A program made the translations under genes and the position numbers. A DNA stretch of 64,000 nucleotides. Origin: Caballeronia udeis. Its GTDB lineage: Bacteria; Pseudomonadota; Gammaproteobacteria; Burkholderiales; Burkholderiaceae. The notes below the pieces were generated by a model. It was not told the DNA's origin. It saw nothing but the letters and a program-made list of their open reading frames with translations, and did not search any database. The stretch is taken from NCBI RefSeq assembly GCF_001544555.2, contig NZ_FCOK02000001.1:124001-188000 (forward strand), written 5' to 3'. Positions within the stretch are counted from its first letter, which is position 1. Each line of letters begins with the position of its first letter. Below are positions 37,974 to 49,534 of this stretch, piece by piece.

Positions 37974-38858
37974 CTACTCGAGCCGCATCGAATAATCCGT
38001 GGCCCGCACGTCCTTCGTCAGTGCGCCGATGGAAATCCGGTCCACACCCGTCTCGGCAATCGTCCTCACGGTATCGAAGTTCACGCCGCCTGACACTTCC
38101 AGCACCGCTCGGCCGGCAGTCAGCCGCACCGCGTCGCGCATGGCATCGAAGGCAAAATTATCGAGCAGGATCGATTCCGCCCGATGAGCCAGCGCCGTTT
38201 CAAGCTGTTCGAGCGTCTCCACTTCAATCTGAATCGGCACCCCGACATTCAAGGCAAGCGCGGCATCCATGGCCGCGCCCACACCGCCCGCTGCGGCAAT
38301 ATGGTTTTCCTTGATCAGGATGCCATCGTAGAGCGCCAGCCGCTGGTTCGCGCCTCCGCCGACCCGCACCGCGTACTTCTGCGCGAGACGCAAACCCGGC
38401 AAGGTCTTGCGCGTGTCGAGAATCCGCGCCCGCGTCCCTTCGATTGCGTCCACATATCGACGCGTAGCGGTCGCCACTCCCGACAACATCTGCAGGAAAT
38501 TCAGCCCGTTGCGTTCCGCGGTCAACAGCGCGCGCGCTGGCCCTCGCAGCAAAACCACGGGCGTATTGGCGATCATCCGCGCCCCTTCGCGATACAGCCA
38601 TTCCACGCGAATCGATTCATCCACCCGGCGCATCACCGCCTCGAACCATGGAACGCCGCACAACACCGCCTCTTCGCGAACCGTCACGCGAGCCGTCCGC
38701 TGCACGTTGGCAGGCACAAGAAGCCCCGTCCGGTCGCCGTCGCCGATGTCTTCCGCCAGCGCGTCGGTGACGTTGCGCTGAAGCGCCTGATCAAATGCCT
38801 CGCCGTACAAGACCCGGATTTCTTCGAGTAAGGGAGAAACCAACTGACTTGCCACCAT
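37974..38858 (-). CDS. nadC: Nicotinate-nucleotide pyrophosphorylase (carboxylating)
   Basis: 294 residues from the ATG at 38858, which shares one base with the nadA stop. Quinolinate phosphoribosyltransferase motifs: ALAEDIGDGDRT, RNGLNFLQMLSGVATATR, ILDTRKTLPGLRLAQKYAVRVGGG, KENHI, EVETLEQL, LDNF and LEVSGGVN. It makes nicotinate mononucleotide from quinolinate and PRPP. It forms an operon with nadA. Confidence 0.95.
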   Translation of the reverse strand: MVASQLVSPLLEEIRVLYGEAFDQALQRNVTDALAEDIGDGDRTGLLVPANVQRTARVTVREEAVLCGVPWFEAVMRRVDESIRVEWLYREGARMIANTPVVLLRGPARALLTAERNGLNFLQMLSGVATATRRYVDAIEGTRARILDTRKTLPGLRLAQKYAVRVGGGANQRLALYDGILIKENHIAAAGGVGAAMDAALALNVGVPIQIEVETLEQLETALAHRAESILLDNFAFDAMRDAVRLTAGRAVLEVSGGVNFDTVRTIAETGVDRISIGALTKDVRATDYSMRLE

Positions 38859-39988
38859 CACGCCGCTCCTACGTTTGAAAATAACGAAACGTCCTTCGCG
38901 AGGTCCCCGCTCGCCTGGACGCGCTTCTTGTGACGAGCAGCGAAATCGAGCATGCGGTCGATCGGCAACCGTGCACGCGCCGCGATCCGGGCATCGACGA
39001 AAATTTCGTTGTGGCCGCGCTCCAGCACGGCCGCCAGATTCGCCAGTCCGTTCATTGCCATCCACGGGCAATGCGCGCAGCTCTTGCAGGTCGCGCTGTT
39101 CCCGGCCGTCGGCGCTTCGATGAACTCCTTTTCCGGCGCGGCAAGCCGCATCTTGTGCAGGATCCCGCGATCCGTCGCGACAATAAACCGCTTCGCCTCG
39201 AGCCGCACCGCGGCATCGATCAATTGCGTGGTGGAGCCGACCACATCGGCGAGCGCGACCACCGCTTCCGGCGACTCCGGATGAACGAGGATCTTCGCGT
39301 CGGGATACTCGGCGCGCAACAGATCGAGTTCGATACCCTTGAACTCATCGTGGACAAGACACGAGCCTTGCCACGACAGCATGTCGGCGCCGGTTTTCTT
39401 CTGGATGTAACCACCGAGATGCCGGTCAGGCGCCCAGAGGATCTTTTCGCCGCGCGCGTGCAGGTCCGCAACAATCTCCAACCCGATCGACGATGTCACC
39501 ATCCAGTCCGCCCGCGCTTTCACAGCAGCGCTGGTGTTGGCGTACACCACGACCGTCCGGTCGGGATGGGCGTCACAGAAAGCGGAAAACTCGTCGGCGG
39601 GACAACCCAGGTCGAGGGAACAGGTCGCGTCGAGATCGGGCATCAGCACGCGCTTTTCGGGGCTGAGGATTTTTGCGGTCTCGCCCATGAAACGCACGCC
39701 GGCCACAATCAGCGTTTGCGCCGCGTGATCGCGCCCGAAACGCGCCATCTCAAGTGAATCCGCCACGCAACCGCCCGTCTCGTCGGCGAGCTCCTGCAAC
39801 TCGGCATCGACATAATAGTGCGCAACCAATACCGCCTTCTCGCGCACGAGCAACGCACGGATGCGCTCCTTCAACTCGCGCTTTTCCTCGCGCGTTGGGG
39901 TGTCGGGCACTTTCGCCCACGCCTGGCCGATGCCGCATGTCAGTCCCTGCGGCCGGTCGTACTCGACGCTTTTAATCGCCTGGTCCAT
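38858..39988 (-). CDS. nadA: Quinolinate synthase
   Basis: 376-residue 4Fe-4S enzyme joining iminoaspartate and dihydroxyacetone phosphate to quinolinate. Visible are [19 protein letters not shown], the first cluster Cys in [13 protein letters not shown], the central CLVHDE region, and the C-terminal Cys in [12 protein letters not shown]. It pairs with nadC downstream and works with NadB encoded at 24.9 kb. Confidence 0.95.
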   Translation of the reverse strand: MDQAIKSVEYDRPQGLTCGIGQAWAKVPDTPTREEKRELKERIRALLVREKAVLVAHYYVDAELQELADETGGCVADSLEMARFGRDHAAQTLIVAGVRFMGETAKILSPEKRVLMPDLDATCSLDLGCPADEFSAFCDAHPDRTVVVYANTSAAVKARADWMVTSSIGLEIVADLHARGEKILWAPDRHLGGYIQKKTGADMLSWQGSCLVHDEFKGIELDLLRAEYPDAKILVHPESPEAVVALADVVGSTTQLIDAAVRLEAKRFIVATDRGILHKMRLAAPEKEFIEAPTAGNSATCKSCAHCPWMAMNGLANLAAVLERGHNEIFVDARIAARARLPIDRMLDFAARHKKRVQASGDLAKDVSLFSNVGAA

Positions 39989-40054
39989 CGCTTCCTCGTC
40001 TCCATTGCTCGTGAATACGTCGTGATCACGCCGTGCATGACTGCGTCCTGAAAC

Positions 40055-40079
40055 GAAAAAACCCCGCCAGAGCGGGGTC
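40055..40079 (-). terminator. Rho-independent terminator after the desaturase gene
   Basis: 7-bp stem ACCCCGC/GCGGGGT (40061-40067, 40072-40078), 4-nt loop. On the minus strand it is followed by a run of six or seven T (40055-40060). Confidence 0.88.
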
Positions 40080-40138
40080 TTATGACGTCATCAAATTTTA
40101 ACGGATATCGATGACGAAGGTAGGCGGCCTAACTACCG

Positions 40139-41335
40139 TCAGGCGTAGCGTCGCAGGCGTAACGCAAAGTCCTGCAGCGCCTTGATGCCGCTTTGCTCCG
40201 CCCGATGACACCAGTCCTGCAGCTGCGCGAGCAGTTGTTCGCGCGACGCGTTGGAGCGGTCCCACATAGCCGACAGGTCCTGACGCAATTCAATATACGT
40301 GCGCAGCTTGTGGTTGTCCGAGAAAAGCGCCGGCAACTGCTGGCGTTGCGGCTCGTCCAGACCCGCCTCTTCCTTGTGCGCCCACTTGCGGGCACCACGC
40401 ATCAGTTGATACTTGTCCACCGAACCGCCTTCTTTCAGCTTCGACAGTTCCTGCCGGTACGCGCGCTTGAGCGTCTTGCCGTAACGCGCCATCACTTCAT
40501 AGCGGTTCGACAGCACGGCTTGCAACGTGTCGTGATCGAGCACCGGCTTGGACGCCGACAGACGCGGCGTGGGTGCGATCTTCTTGACCTTGGCCAGCTT
40601 GAACGCCGACATGATGCGGATATACATCCAGCCAATATCGAATTCGTACCACTTGTTCGACAGCTTCGCCGACGTGGCATACGTGTGGTGATTGTTGTGC
40701 AGCTCTTCGCCGCCGATCAGGATGCCGAGCGGGAAGATGTTCGTGCTGGCGTCAGCGGAATTGAAGTTCCGGTAACCCCACCAGTGAGCCAGTCCGTTGA
40801 CCACTCCGGCTGCCCAGAACGGAATCCAGATCATCTGCACGGCCCACACCGACAGCCCGACAAGGCCGAACAGCGCAACGTCGATCACCATCATGATGCT
40901 GATGCCGAGAATGGGATAGCGCGTGTACACGTTGCGTTCCATCCAGTCGTTCGGCGTGCCGTGACTGAACTTGCGCATGGTTTCCTCGTTCTTGGCTTCC
41001 GAACGGTAGAGTTCGGCGCCTTCGAGCAGGACTTTCCAGATGCCGCGCGTTTGCGGGCTGTGCGGATCTTCTTCGGTCTCGCACTTGGCGTGATGCTTAC
41101 GGTGAATCGCGGCCCATTGGCCGGTCAGCATGCCCGTGGTCATCCAGAGCCAGAAACGGAAAAAGTGGCTGACGACCGGATGCAGTTCCAGCGCACGATG
41201 CGCCTGGCAACGATGCAGATAGACGGTCACGCCGATGATCGTGATGTGCGTCATCACGAGAGTGAACAGCAAAATCTGCCACCACGAGAGGTCGAACAAT
41301 CCGTTGGCGAGAAATTCAAGCGATGAATTCAGCAA
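40139..41335 (-). CDS. Membrane fatty-acid (acyl-CoA/acyl-lipid) desaturase
   Basis: 398 residues. The desaturase core has several hydrophobic helices and the three His boxes: HRCQAHR (~42-48), HRKHH (~78-82) and ELHNNHH (~213-219), which hold the di-iron centre. This pattern is that of delta-9 desaturases (Pseudomonas DesA/DesB type). The last ~140 residues form a soluble, basic, helical extension (RYGKTLKRAYRQELSKLK...). It likely introduces double bonds into membrane lipids. Single gene with its own terminator. Confidence 0.88.
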   Translation of the reverse strand: MLNSSLEFLANGLFDLSWWQILLFTLVMTHITIIGVTVYLHRCQAHRALELHPVVSHFFRFWLWMTTGMLTGQWAAIHRKHHAKCETEEDPHSPQTRGIWKVLLEGAELYRSEAKNEETMRKFSHGTPNDWMERNVYTRYPILGISIMMVIDVALFGLVGLSVWAVQMIWIPFWAAGVVNGLAHWWGYRNFNSADASTNIFPLGILIGGEELHNNHHTYATSAKLSNKWYEFDIGWMYIRIMSAFKLAKVKKIAPTPRLSASKPVLDHDTLQAVLSNRYEVMARYGKTLKRAYRQELSKLKEGGSVDKYQLMRGARKWAHKEEAGLDEPQRQQLPALFSDNHKLRTYIELRQDLSAMWDRSNASREQLLAQLQDWCHRAEQSGIKALQDFALRLRRYA

Positions 41336-41615
41336 GGCAATTTACCTGAAAGGCGGAAAAAATAGCCGAACGAAAACAGGATCGACGGCTGTTTGGCACA
41401 TGAAAGGAACATGCACGTGGTTCGACGGCATTTTACTTCATGCGTTCCAAGTCTTTGTGTCGATTAGGGAAAATTTTGATTTCGCGCAGGGCCAGCAGGA
41501 AATTTGACCGCTAAACCGGGACTTTGTTTAGTGCGGTAAACACGAATTTCCCGCTTTTGAAAGCTTTGGCCGGGGATTGAACGCGGTTCCCCCGACCAAA
41601 GCGAGCGTAATTTAC

Positions 41616-42917
41616 TTATTCCTCAACTGCGTCCTCAACCACGGCTTCCTTCACGGCAACCGGCAGCCGCTCAAGCACGGCGGCGAAGAAACCGTCGGTG
41701 CCGTGCTTGTGCGGCCAGAGTTGCAGATAGTCGCCCGTGTCGAGGTCAATACGTTGTTCAGCCAGCACGTCGCGCGCCGGAACCAGCTTGAACCCCGGAT
41801 GCGCGGCGAGGAACTGATTGACCACACCCTCGTTTTCCGCTTCCAGCATGCTGCATGTTGCGTAGACGAGACGGCCACCCACTTTCACCAGCCGCGCCGC
41901 GCTGGTCAGGATGGACAACTGCTTCGGCGTCAGTTCCGCAACCGACTCCGGCGACTGGCGCCATTTCAGGTCCGGATTACGACGCAGCGTGCCGAGGCCG
42001 GAACAGGGAGCGTCGACCAGAACACGGTCGATCTTGCCGGCCAGGCGCTTGATCTTGGCGTCGTGCTCGCTGTCGATCAGCACCGGATTCACATTCGACA
42101 AACCACTGCGAGCCAGGCGCGGTTTGAGTTTGGCGAGCCGGCGGTCCGACACGTCGAACGCGTAGAGGCGGCCCGAGGAGCGCATCATCGCGCCGAGCGC
42201 CAGCGTCTTGCCGCCCGCGCCCGCGCAGAAATCGACGATCATCTCGCCGCGCCGGGGCGCGACCAGCGAACACAAAAGCTGGCTGCCTTCGTCCTGCACC
42301 TCGATCCAGCCGTCCTGGAACGGCTGCAGGCGCGTCAACGCCGGCTTGCCGTCCACGCGCACGCCAAACGGTGCAAACGGCATTTCGCCTGCATCAATTC
42401 CTGCTTCCGTCAGCGTCTTGATGACCACATCGCGCGTGGCCTTGATCGGGTTCGCGCGCAGGTCGAGCGGCGCCGGGTAGTTCAGCGCGGCGGCCAGCAA
42501 GGCGAGCTCTTCGGTATCGAAGCGCTTGGTCATGGCGTCGTAGATCCACTGCGGCAAATTGGTCCGCACGCGCACCGGCAAGCTGGCCGGATCGATCTTC
42601 GACACCTGGTTGAGCCACTGGTATTCATCGGCGGAAATGAACGGCTTGACCGCCGATAACCCCGCCGTCTGCATCAGGCCCAGCAAGGCGAGACGCCGTG
42701 CGAGGTTGCCGCTGCCGCTTTCGGCGAGATGGGAAAACTCCATCTTGCGGCGCAGGACGGCGAACACCGCTTCGGCAATCACACCGCGCTCGTTGTGGCC
42801 GAGCTTCGGATGCGCGCGGAAAAAGCGGCTGGTGGCAGCGTCGGCGGGACCGCTGAAGCGTAAAACGTCGGCCAGCAACGTCTCTGTCTGTCCTATCAAA
42901 AATCCATGAAGCCTCAT
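41616..42917 (-). CDS. RsmB/NOP-family RNA (cytosine-C5) methyltransferase
   Basis: 433 residues from the ATG at 42917. An N-terminal NusB-like helical part precedes a Rossmann methyltransferase domain with SAM motif VDFCAGAGGKTLALGAMM. Two catalytic Cys are present: DAPCSGLGTLRRNPD and YATCSMLEAEN. The target is probably rRNA m5C, as for RsmB, but a second NOP-like protein is common in this group, so I do not assign the symbol. It overlaps purN by 4 nt. Confidence 0.88.
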   Translation of the reverse strand: MRLHGFLIGQTETLLADVLRFSGPADAATSRFFRAHPKLGHNERGVIAEAVFAVLRRKMEFSHLAESGSGNLARRLALLGLMQTAGLSAVKPFISADEYQWLNQVSKIDPASLPVRVRTNLPQWIYDAMTKRFDTEELALLAAALNYPAPLDLRANPIKATRDVVIKTLTEAGIDAGEMPFAPFGVRVDGKPALTRLQPFQDGWIEVQDEGSQLLCSLVAPRRGEMIVDFCAGAGGKTLALGAMMRSSGRLYAFDVSDRRLAKLKPRLARSGLSNVNPVLIDSEHDAKIKRLAGKIDRVLVDAPCSGLGTLRRNPDLKWRQSPESVAELTPKQLSILTSAARLVKVGGRLVYATCSMLEAENEGVVNQFLAAHPGFKLVPARDVLAEQRIDLDTGDYLQLWPHKHGTDGFFAAVLERLPVAVKEAVVEDAVEE

Positions 42918-43564
42918 ACGCCCTCCCCGGCAATGTCGGCAAAGAGCCATTGCGGCTCTGGTGGCGTGAGCACGACACGCTCGCCGTCGATGGCAAGACG
43001 CCCTTCGACGAACCAGCGCACCGCGCGTGGGTAAATAACGTGTTCGACCGCCAGCACCCGCGAAGCGAGCGCCACGGCGTCGTCGCCAGCCATGATTGGC
43101 ACCGCCGCCTGCGCGACAATGGGACCATGATCCAGCGTCGGCGTGACAAAATGGACGCTGGCGCCGTGCACGCGCACGCCCGCGTCGAGCGCTTGCTGGT
43201 GGGTCTTGAGCCCCGGAAAGCACGGCAGCAGCGACGGATGAATATTGATCATGCGGCCCGCGTAGTGCTCGACGAAAGCGTCGGTCAGTACGCGCATGAA
43301 ACCCGCGAGCATGACGAGATCCGGCTCGAAGCCGTCGATAGTGCGTGCAAGCGCCTGATCGAAGGCTTCGCGCGTGGTGAAATCACGGTGATCTATGACA
43401 GTTGCCGGAATGCCGTTTGCCGCTGCGAAAGCAAGCCCGGCGGCGTCCGGGCGATTCGATATGACAGCGGCCACCGCCGCCTGCCAGCCTTCGCGCGCGC
43501 AAGCCCGCACGACGGCTTCCATATTGCTTCCCCGCCCGGAAATCAGGATGACGATTTTTTTCAT
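42914..43564 (-). CDS. purN: Phosphoribosylglycinamide formyltransferase
   Basis: 216-residue GAR transformylase of purine synthesis. Motifs: LISGRGSNMEAVV near the N-terminus, VMLAGFMRVLTDAFVEHYAGRMINIHPSLLPCFPG with the catalytic Asn and His, and the Asp in the HFVTPTLDHGPIVAQA loop. Its stop overlaps the start of the RNA methyltransferase by 4 nt. Confidence 0.96.
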   Translation of the reverse strand: MKKIVILISGRGSNMEAVVRACAREGWQAAVAAVISNRPDAAGLAFAAANGIPATVIDHRDFTTREAFDQALARTIDGFEPDLVMLAGFMRVLTDAFVEHYAGRMINIHPSLLPCFPGLKTHQQALDAGVRVHGASVHFVTPTLDHGPIVAQAAVPIMAGDDAVALASRVLAVEHVIYPRAVRWFVEGRLAIDGERVVLTPPEPQWLFADIAGEGV

Positions 43565-43653
43565 CCGTGGATTTTATCATTCGATGCCGTCAAAACCCGG
43601 CGAATCGGCCCGGCCCGCAGTGGGCTCGGCCTCCGTCCCGTGCCGTGAACGTT

Positions 43654-43659
43654 TATAAT
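43654..43659 (+). promoter_or_regulatory. TATAAT -10 element upstream of ribF
   Basis: A consensus TATAAT, ~95 bp before the ribF GTG. No good -35 hexamer is visible at 16-18 bp. It is the likely start region for the ribF-ileS-lspA-coaBC run. Confidence 0.5.
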
Positions 43660-43753
43660 CGAACGCTTTGCGGCTTTGCCAGCCTCGCGCGGCTTTAGCC
43701 CTGCGTTACCGCATTCGCCCATTTAACCGCCAACCGCCGACCCAACCGATATC

Positions 43754-44743
43754 GTGAGAGTCTTTCGCGGCCTACCCAATGCCGAAAGCCGCGCACCCTG
43801 TGCGCTGACCATCGGCAATTTCGACGGTGTTCACCGTGGCCATCAGGCGCTGCTCGCCCACGTGCGCGCCGCCGCGGACGCCCGCGGACTGCCGGTCTGC
43901 GTAATGACCTTCGAGCCCCATCCCCGCGAATTCTTCAATCCCGCCGGCGCGCCGCCACGCATCGCCATGCTGCGCGACAAGCTTGAAGCGCTGCGCACGA
44001 ACGGCGTGGATCGCGTCGTGGTCGAACATTTCAATCGCACCTTCGCCAGCCAGCCACCCGATACATTCGTCGAAAACGTGATCGTGAACGGCCTGCACGC
44101 GCGCTGGGTGATGATCGGCGACGACTTCCGCTACGGCGCAAAACGTGCCGGGGATTTCGAATCGCTGCAGGAAGCCGGACGCAAGCACGGCTTCGAAGTC
44201 GAGCAAATGGCAACGGTCGCGGACCTGAACGGCGCACGCATTTCGAGTTCGGGCGTGCGGGCGTCGCTGGTAGCAGGCGATCTCGACGCCGCCCGCCTCG
44301 CACTCGGCCGCCCCTATGTCATCAGCGGCCACGTGGTCCACGGGCAAAAACTGGGTCGCGATCTGGGTTTCCCCACGCTCAACATACCGATCGCCCACAA
44401 GCGGCCGGCGCTCGCGGGCATCTTCGTCGTGCGTGTGCATGGGCTCGCGCCCGCGCCGCTGCCGGGCGTGGCGAGCCTCGGACTGCGTCCGACCGTGGAC
44501 GATTCCGGCCGCGTGCTGCTTGAAACCTTCGTGCTCGACTGGCATGGCGACGCGTACGGCAAGCTCGTGCGTATCGAATTCCTGAAAAAGCTGCGCGACG
44601 AGGAGAAGTTCGTGGACCTCGAAACACTAACGGCAGCCATAGCGCGCGACGTAACCAACGCCCGCGCCTATTTCGCTGCAGACGTGAACTCAAGTGGCCG
44701 CGACAGCGGTTTCGCCACCTCGGCCACCGACCGAATTAGGTGA
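43754..44743 (+). CDS. ribF: Bifunctional riboflavin kinase/FAD synthetase
   Basis: 329 residues from a GTG start. The N-terminal nucleotidyltransferase has [23 protein letters not shown] and [14 protein letters not shown]. The C-terminal kinase has [20 protein letters not shown] and the conserved SLGLRPTVD. It makes FMN, then FAD. The ribF-ileS-lspA order is conserved widely in Gram-negatives. Confidence 0.95.
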   Translation: MRVFRGLPNAESRAPCALTIGNFDGVHRGHQALLAHVRAAADARGLPVCVMTFEPHPREFFNPAGAPPRIAMLRDKLEALRTNGVDRVVVEHFNRTFASQPPDTFVENVIVNGLHARWVMIGDDFRYGAKRAGDFESLQEAGRKHGFEVEQMATVADLNGARISSSGVRASLVAGDLDAARLALGRPYVISGHVVHGQKLGRDLGFPTLNIPIAHKRPALAGIFVVRVHGLAPAPLPGVASLGLRPTVDDSGRVLLETFVLDWHGDAYGKLVRIEFLKKLRDEEKFVDLETLTAAIARDVTNARAYFAADVNSSGRDSGFATSATDRIR

Positions 44744-44907
44744 GCGCGTGGCGCCGGGTGCTGGAAGTTTCCGATAAGGTTTCCGATCAAGCTCCCGACG
44801 CGCTGCCCGCTGCCTCGCCAGACACGCACCTTCGAGCCCGTTCCCGAGCTTGCCCGCTTGGAACCGCCGCCTCACCGCCGCTTCACCGAACAGATATCGA
44901 GTCATCC

Positions 44908-47742
44908 ATGAGCAACAAGAAAGAAGCCAAGCCCCAGTCGAAATATCCGGTCAATCTGCTGGATACGCCGTTTCCCATGCGGGGTGACTTGCCCAAGCGC
45001 GAGCCGCAATGGGTGAAGGAATGGCAAGACAACAAGATCTACGAAAAAATCCGCGCCGCCAGCAAGGGCCGCAAGAAGTTCATCCTGCACGACGGCCCCC
45101 CGTATGCGAATGGCGACATTCACCTCGGCCACGCGGTGAACAAGATCCTGAAGGACATGATCGTGAAGGCGCGCAATCTCGCGGGCTTCGACGCGGTCTA
45201 TGTCCCCGGCTGGGATTGCCACGGCATGCCCATCGAAATCCAGATCGAGAAGCAGTTCGGCAAGTCGCTGCCGGCGCGTGAAGTCATGGAAAAGGCGCGC
45301 ACCTACGCGAGCGCGCAGATCGAAAAGCAGAAGCTCGGCTTCCGGCGTCTCGGTGTGCTCGGCGACTGGGACAATCCGTACAAGACAATGAATTTCACCA
45401 ACGAAGCGGGCGAAATCCGCGCGTTGGGAAAGATCCTCGAGAAGGGTTATGTGTATCGCGGGCTGAAGCCGGTGAACTGGTGTTTCGACTGCGGGTCGGC
45501 ACTGGCCGAAGCCGAAGTCGAGTATCAGGACAAGGTTGATCCGACCATCGACGTGCTGTTCGCGTTCGCCGAGCCGGAAAAGACCGCGCAGGCGTTCGGC
45601 CTGAACGCCCTACCGAAGCCGGAAGGCGGCATCGTGATCTGGACGACGACCCCGTGGACCATCCCCGCGAACCAGGCGCTCAATGTGCATCCGGAGATTG
45701 TCTATAGCCTCGTCGATACGGAAAAAGGCCTGCTGATCTTAGCCGTTGATCGCGTGGAAGAATGCCTGAAACAGTACAAGCTGACGGGTTCGACCGTCGC
45801 GACCACGACGGGCGCGAAGTTGAGCGGCCTGCGCTTTCATCATCCGTTGAGCGTGGCCCACCCCGGCTATAAACGCACGGCGCCCGTGTATCTGGGTGAC
45901 TACGTGACGACTGAAAGCGGCACGGGGATCGTCCATTCATCGCCGGCGTATGGCGTGGAAGACTTCTTGTCGTGCAAGGCGCATGGCATGACGGACTCGG
46001 ACATCATCAATCCGGTCATGGGCGATGGGCGTTATATCGAGTCGTTGCCGTTGTTCGGCGGACTCTCGATCTGGGAAGCGAACGACCAGATCGTGGAAGC
46101 GCTGCGCGGCGCCAGGTCCCTGCTGAAAACCGAGCACTACAAACACAGCTACATGCACTGCTGGCGCCACAAGACGCCGATCATCTACCGTGCGACATCG
46201 CAGTGGTTTGCCGGCATGGACGTGAGGCCCAACGATACGTCGCGCACGCTGCGCGAAACCGCGCTGGAAGGGATCGAGAACACCGCGTTCTTCCCGTCGT
46301 GGGGCAAGCAGCGCCTGTACAGCATGATCGCGAACCGGCCGGACTGGACGCTGTCACGGCAACGCCAGTGGGGCGTGCCCATGGCGTTCTTCGTCCACAA
46401 GGAAACCGGCGAACTGCATCCGCGTACGCTGGAATTGCTCGAAGAAGTGGCCAAGCGCGTGGAAGTGAGCGGCATTGAAGCGTGGCAAACGCTCGATCCG
46501 GCAGAACTGCTTGGCACCGAAGCCAACATGTACGAGAAGAATCGCGACACGCTCGACGTGTGGTTCGATTCCGGCACGACGCATTGGCACGTGCTGCGCG
46601 GCTCGCACAAGGATTCGCTGCAATTCCCGGCGGACCTGTATCTGGAAGGCTCGGACCAGCATCGCGGATGGTTCCATTCGTCGCTGCTCACCGCCTCCAT
46701 GCTCGATGGCCGCCCGCCGTACAACGCACTGCTCACGCACGGCTTCACGGTTGATGGCGAAGGCCGCAAGATGTCGAAGTCGCTGGGTAATGGCGTCGAT
46801 CCGCATGAAGTGTCGAACCGGCTGGGCGCGGAAATCATCCGCCTGTGGATTGCATCGACGGATTATTCGGGCGAACTCGCGATCTCGGAAGAGATCCTGA
46901 AGCGCGTGACGGAGACGTATCGGCGGATTCGCAATACGTTGCGCTTCCTGTTGTCCAACCTCTCCGATTTCGACTTCGAGCAGCATGCGCGTCCGGTGGA
47001 AGACTGGCTCGAGATGGATAAATACGCCGTCGCCCTCGCGCAGAACCTGCAGGACGACGTGCTCGCGCACTACGAGAAATTCGAGTTCCACCCGGTTGTA
47101 TCGAAGCTCGCGACGTTCTGCTCGGAAGACCTCGGCGGTTTCTATCTGGACGTGCTGAAGGATCGGCTCTACACCATGAAGCCGGATTCGCACGAACGCC
47201 GCGCGGCGCAGACGGTGCTGCATCACATCGCGCATGGTTTGCTGCGGCTGATCGCACCGTATCTGTCGTTCACGGCGGAAGAGGCGTACAAGGTGCTGCA
47301 ACCTGGGCGCGACACCATTTTCACCGAGGTGTATCACACCTATCCGCAAGTGCCCGAGGCCGGCGAACTGCTCGACAAGTGGACGCTGATCCGCTCGGCG
47401 CGCAGCGACGTCACGAAGGCGCTGGAAGAAGCGCGGACAGCCAATCTGATCGGTTCGTCGCTGCAGGCCGAAGTGGACGTACGGGCGAGCGGCGCGCGGT
47501 ATGACGCACTGACCAGTCTCGGCGATGACCTCAGGTTCGTGCTGATCACATCGGCGGCGCGGGTGGTCAAGGTGGCGAGCGAAGCGGAAGAAGGCGTCGA
47601 CGTGCTTGCGTCGACGTACCTGAAATGCGAGCGCTGCTGGCACTATCGCGACGACGTGGGGGCATCGGCGGAACATCCTGGATTGTGCGGCCGCTGCATC
47701 ACCAATCTCTTCGGCAACGGCGAAACGCGGAGCGCAGCATAA
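44908..47742 (+). CDS. ileS: Isoleucyl-tRNA synthetase
   Basis: 944 residues from the ATG at 44908, matching bacterial IleRS (~940). HIGH motif HLGH at 72-75 within [20 protein letters not shown] at ~621-625, an editing domain between, and a C-terminal zinc site [12 protein letters not shown]...CGRC. The frame is open upstream to 44740 but no conserved sequence lies there. It shares one base with lspA (TAATG). Confidence 0.97.
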   Translation: MSNKKEAKPQSKYPVNLLDTPFPMRGDLPKREPQWVKEWQDNKIYEKIRAASKGRKKFILHDGPPYANGDIHLGHAVNKILKDMIVKARNLAGFDAVYVPGWDCHGMPIEIQIEKQFGKSLPAREVMEKARTYASAQIEKQKLGFRRLGVLGDWDNPYKTMNFTNEAGEIRALGKILEKGYVYRGLKPVNWCFDCGSALAEAEVEYQDKVDPTIDVLFAFAEPEKTAQAFGLNALPKPEGGIVIWTTTPWTIPANQALNVHPEIVYSLVDTEKGLLILAVDRVEECLKQYKLTGSTVATTTGAKLSGLRFHHPLSVAHPGYKRTAPVYLGDYVTTESGTGIVHSSPAYGVEDFLSCKAHGMTDSDIINPVMGDGRYIESLPLFGGLSIWEANDQIVEALRGARSLLKTEHYKHSYMHCWRHKTPIIYRATSQWFAGMDVRPNDTSRTLRETALEGIENTAFFPSWGKQRLYSMIANRPDWTLSRQRQWGVPMAFFVHKETGELHPRTLELLEEVAKRVEVSGIEAWQTLDPAELLGTEANMYEKNRDTLDVWFDSGTTHWHVLRGSHKDSLQFPADLYLEGSDQHRGWFHSSLLTASMLDGRPPYNALLTHGFTVDGEGRKMSKSLGNGVDPHEVSNRLGAEIIRLWIASTDYSGELAISEEILKRVTETYRRIRNTLRFLLSNLSDFDFEQHARPVEDWLEMDKYAVALAQNLQDDVLAHYEKFEFHPVVSKLATFCSEDLGGFYLDVLKDRLYTMKPDSHERRAAQTVLHHIAHGLLRLIAPYLSFTAEEAYKVLQPGRDTIFTEVYHTYPQVPEAGELLDKWTLIRSARSDVTKALEEARTANLIGSSLQAEVDVRASGARYDALTSLGDDLRFVLITSAARVVKVASEAEEGVDVLASTYLKCERCWHYRDDVGASAEHPGLCGRCITNLFGNGETRSAA

Positions 47743-48242
47743 TGGCAAGAACGATGTCGAAACAAAGCAGTGGTTCACTCGCGCCGTGGCTGGGCGTGGC
47801 GCTGATCGTGATCCTCTTCGACCAGTTGTCGAAGATCGCCGTCAGCCGCGTGTTCACGTATGGAGAACCGCACGCGCTCACACCGTTCTTCAACCTGTTC
47901 CTGATCTACAACCGCGGCGCGGCGTTCAGCTTTCTCGCCACCGCCGGCGGCTGGCAGCGTTGGGGCTTCACGGCGCTTGGCGTGGTCGCGGCTATCGTGA
48001 TCTGCTACCTGCTGAAACGGCACGGCACGCAACGGCTGTTCTGCACGGCGCTGGCGCTGATCATGGGCGGTGCCATCGGCAACGTGATCGACCGGATCGT
48101 GTACGGCCATGTGATCGACTTTCTGGACTTTCACGTCAACACGTGGCACTGGCCGGCGTTCAACCTCGCCGACAGCGCAATCACCATCGGCGCGGTGCTG
48201 CTCGTTTTCGATGAGTTGCGGCGCGTGCGCGGAGCAAAGTAG
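47742..48242 (+). CDS. lspA: Signal peptidase II (prolipoprotein signal peptidase)
   Basis: 166-residue inner-membrane aspartyl protease with four helices. The catalytic Asp lie in [15 protein letters not shown] and [26 protein letters not shown] is the conserved second region. The start at 47742 overlaps the ileS stop by one base. A later in-frame ATG (4 codons in) is possible. Confidence 0.96.
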   Translation: MARTMSKQSSGSLAPWLGVALIVILFDQLSKIAVSRVFTYGEPHALTPFFNLFLIYNRGAAFSFLATAGGWQRWGFTALGVVAAIVICYLLKRHGTQRLFCTALALIMGGAIGNVIDRIVYGHVIDFLDFHVNTWHWPAFNLADSAITIGAVLLVFDELRRVRGAK

Positions 48243-48288
48243 GCGGCGTTATTCGGCATGTAAGCCGTCATGTGTACGGAGGCCAGGT

Positions 48289-49506
48289 TTGGACAACGCA
48301 GAACTCGCAGGAAAGCATCTCGTACTTGGGCTGTCGGGCGGTATCGCGTGCTACAAGATCGCCGAACTCACGCGTCTGCTGGTGAAAGCCGGCGCGACCG
48401 TGCAGATCGTGATGACCGAGGCCGCCACGCAATTCATCACGCCTGTCACCATGCAGGCGTTGTCGGGCCGTCCCGTGTACACGTCGCAATGGGATGCGCG
48501 GATTGCGAACAACATGGCGCATATCGATTTGTCGCGTGAAGCCGATGCAATCGTGATCGCGCCCGCCTCCACCGACTTCATCGCCAAGCTCGCGCATGGC
48601 AATTGCGACGACCTGCTCTCCACGCTGTGCGTGGCGCGCGATTGTCCGCTGCTCGTCGTGCCCGCGATGAACCGCCAGATGTGGCAGAACCCGGCGACGC
48701 AACGCAACGTCGCGCAACTGCGTGCCGACGGCGTGCAGGTGCTTGGGCCCGACTCCGGCGCGCAAGCGTGCGGTGAAGTGGGCGATGGCCGGATGCTGGA
48801 ACCCTCGGCAACCTACGAAGCCATCTGCGCGTTCTTCCAGCCGAAGATCCTGCAAGGACATCGCGTGTTGATTACGGCCGGTCCGACCTTCGAACCGCTC
48901 GATCCCGTACGCGGCATTACCAACCGCTCGTCCGGCAAGATGGGCTTCGCGCTCGCACGTGCGGCGGCTCAGGCCGGTGCCGACGTACATCTTGTGGCCG
49001 GGCCAGTCGCGCTGGAAACGCCCTGGGGGGTGGTTCGCGAAGACGTGCAGACCGCGCAGCAAATGCACGACGCGGTGCTGCACGCCACGCCGGACTCGGA
49101 CATCTTTATCGCGGTGGCGGCAGTCGCGGATTGGCGCGTCGATCACCTGAGCGAGCACAAGATCAAGAAGACCGCGAATCAGCCGATGCCAAGCTTCACG
49201 TTCGTCGAAAATCCCGACATCCTCGCGACCGTCGCACATCTGCCGAACCCGCCGTATTGCGTTGGTTTCGCGGCGGAAAGCGGCGATCTCGAAGTGCATG
49301 GCGAGGAGAAACGCGCACGCAAGAACGTGCCGCTGCTGATCGGCAATCTCGGACCGCTGACCTTCGGTCTCGACGACAACGAAGTCGTGCTGTTCGAAGC
49401 GTCGGGCATCACGCGCCTGCCACGTGCCGATAAAAAGCTGCTCGCGAAGTTGCTGATTGCCGAGATTGCGAAACGGGCGCCGCGTGGCGGTTCCCTGCTG
49501 TCTTAG
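48289..49506 (+). CDS. coaBC: Bifunctional phosphopantothenoylcysteine decarboxylase/ligase
   Basis: 405 residues from a TTG start at 48289, chosen because GGAGG at 48278-48282 sits seven bases upstream and the family N-terminus ([18 protein letters not shown]) follows. CoaC part: flavin-binding SGGIACYK and [12 protein letters not shown]. CoaB part: [17 protein letters not shown] and KIKKT. It makes phosphopantetheine for CoA. No ATG start is available in a good position. Confidence 0.94.
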   Translation: MDNAELAGKHLVLGLSGGIACYKIAELTRLLVKAGATVQIVMTEAATQFITPVTMQALSGRPVYTSQWDARIANNMAHIDLSREADAIVIAPASTDFIAKLAHGNCDDLLSTLCVARDCPLLVVPAMNRQMWQNPATQRNVAQLRADGVQVLGPDSGAQACGEVGDGRMLEPSATYEAICAFFQPKILQGHRVLITAGPTFEPLDPVRGITNRSSGKMGFALARAAAQAGADVHLVAGPVALETPWGVVREDVQTAQQMHDAVLHATPDSDIFIAVAAVADWRVDHLSEHKIKKTANQPMPSFTFVENPDILATVAHLPNPPYCVGFAAESGDLEVHGEEKRARKNVPLLIGNLGPLTFGLDDNEVVLFEASGITRLPRADKKLLAKLLIAEIAKRAPRGGSLLS

Positions 49507-49534
49507 CCTGCTCTTTTAGCCCATTGTCCGGACC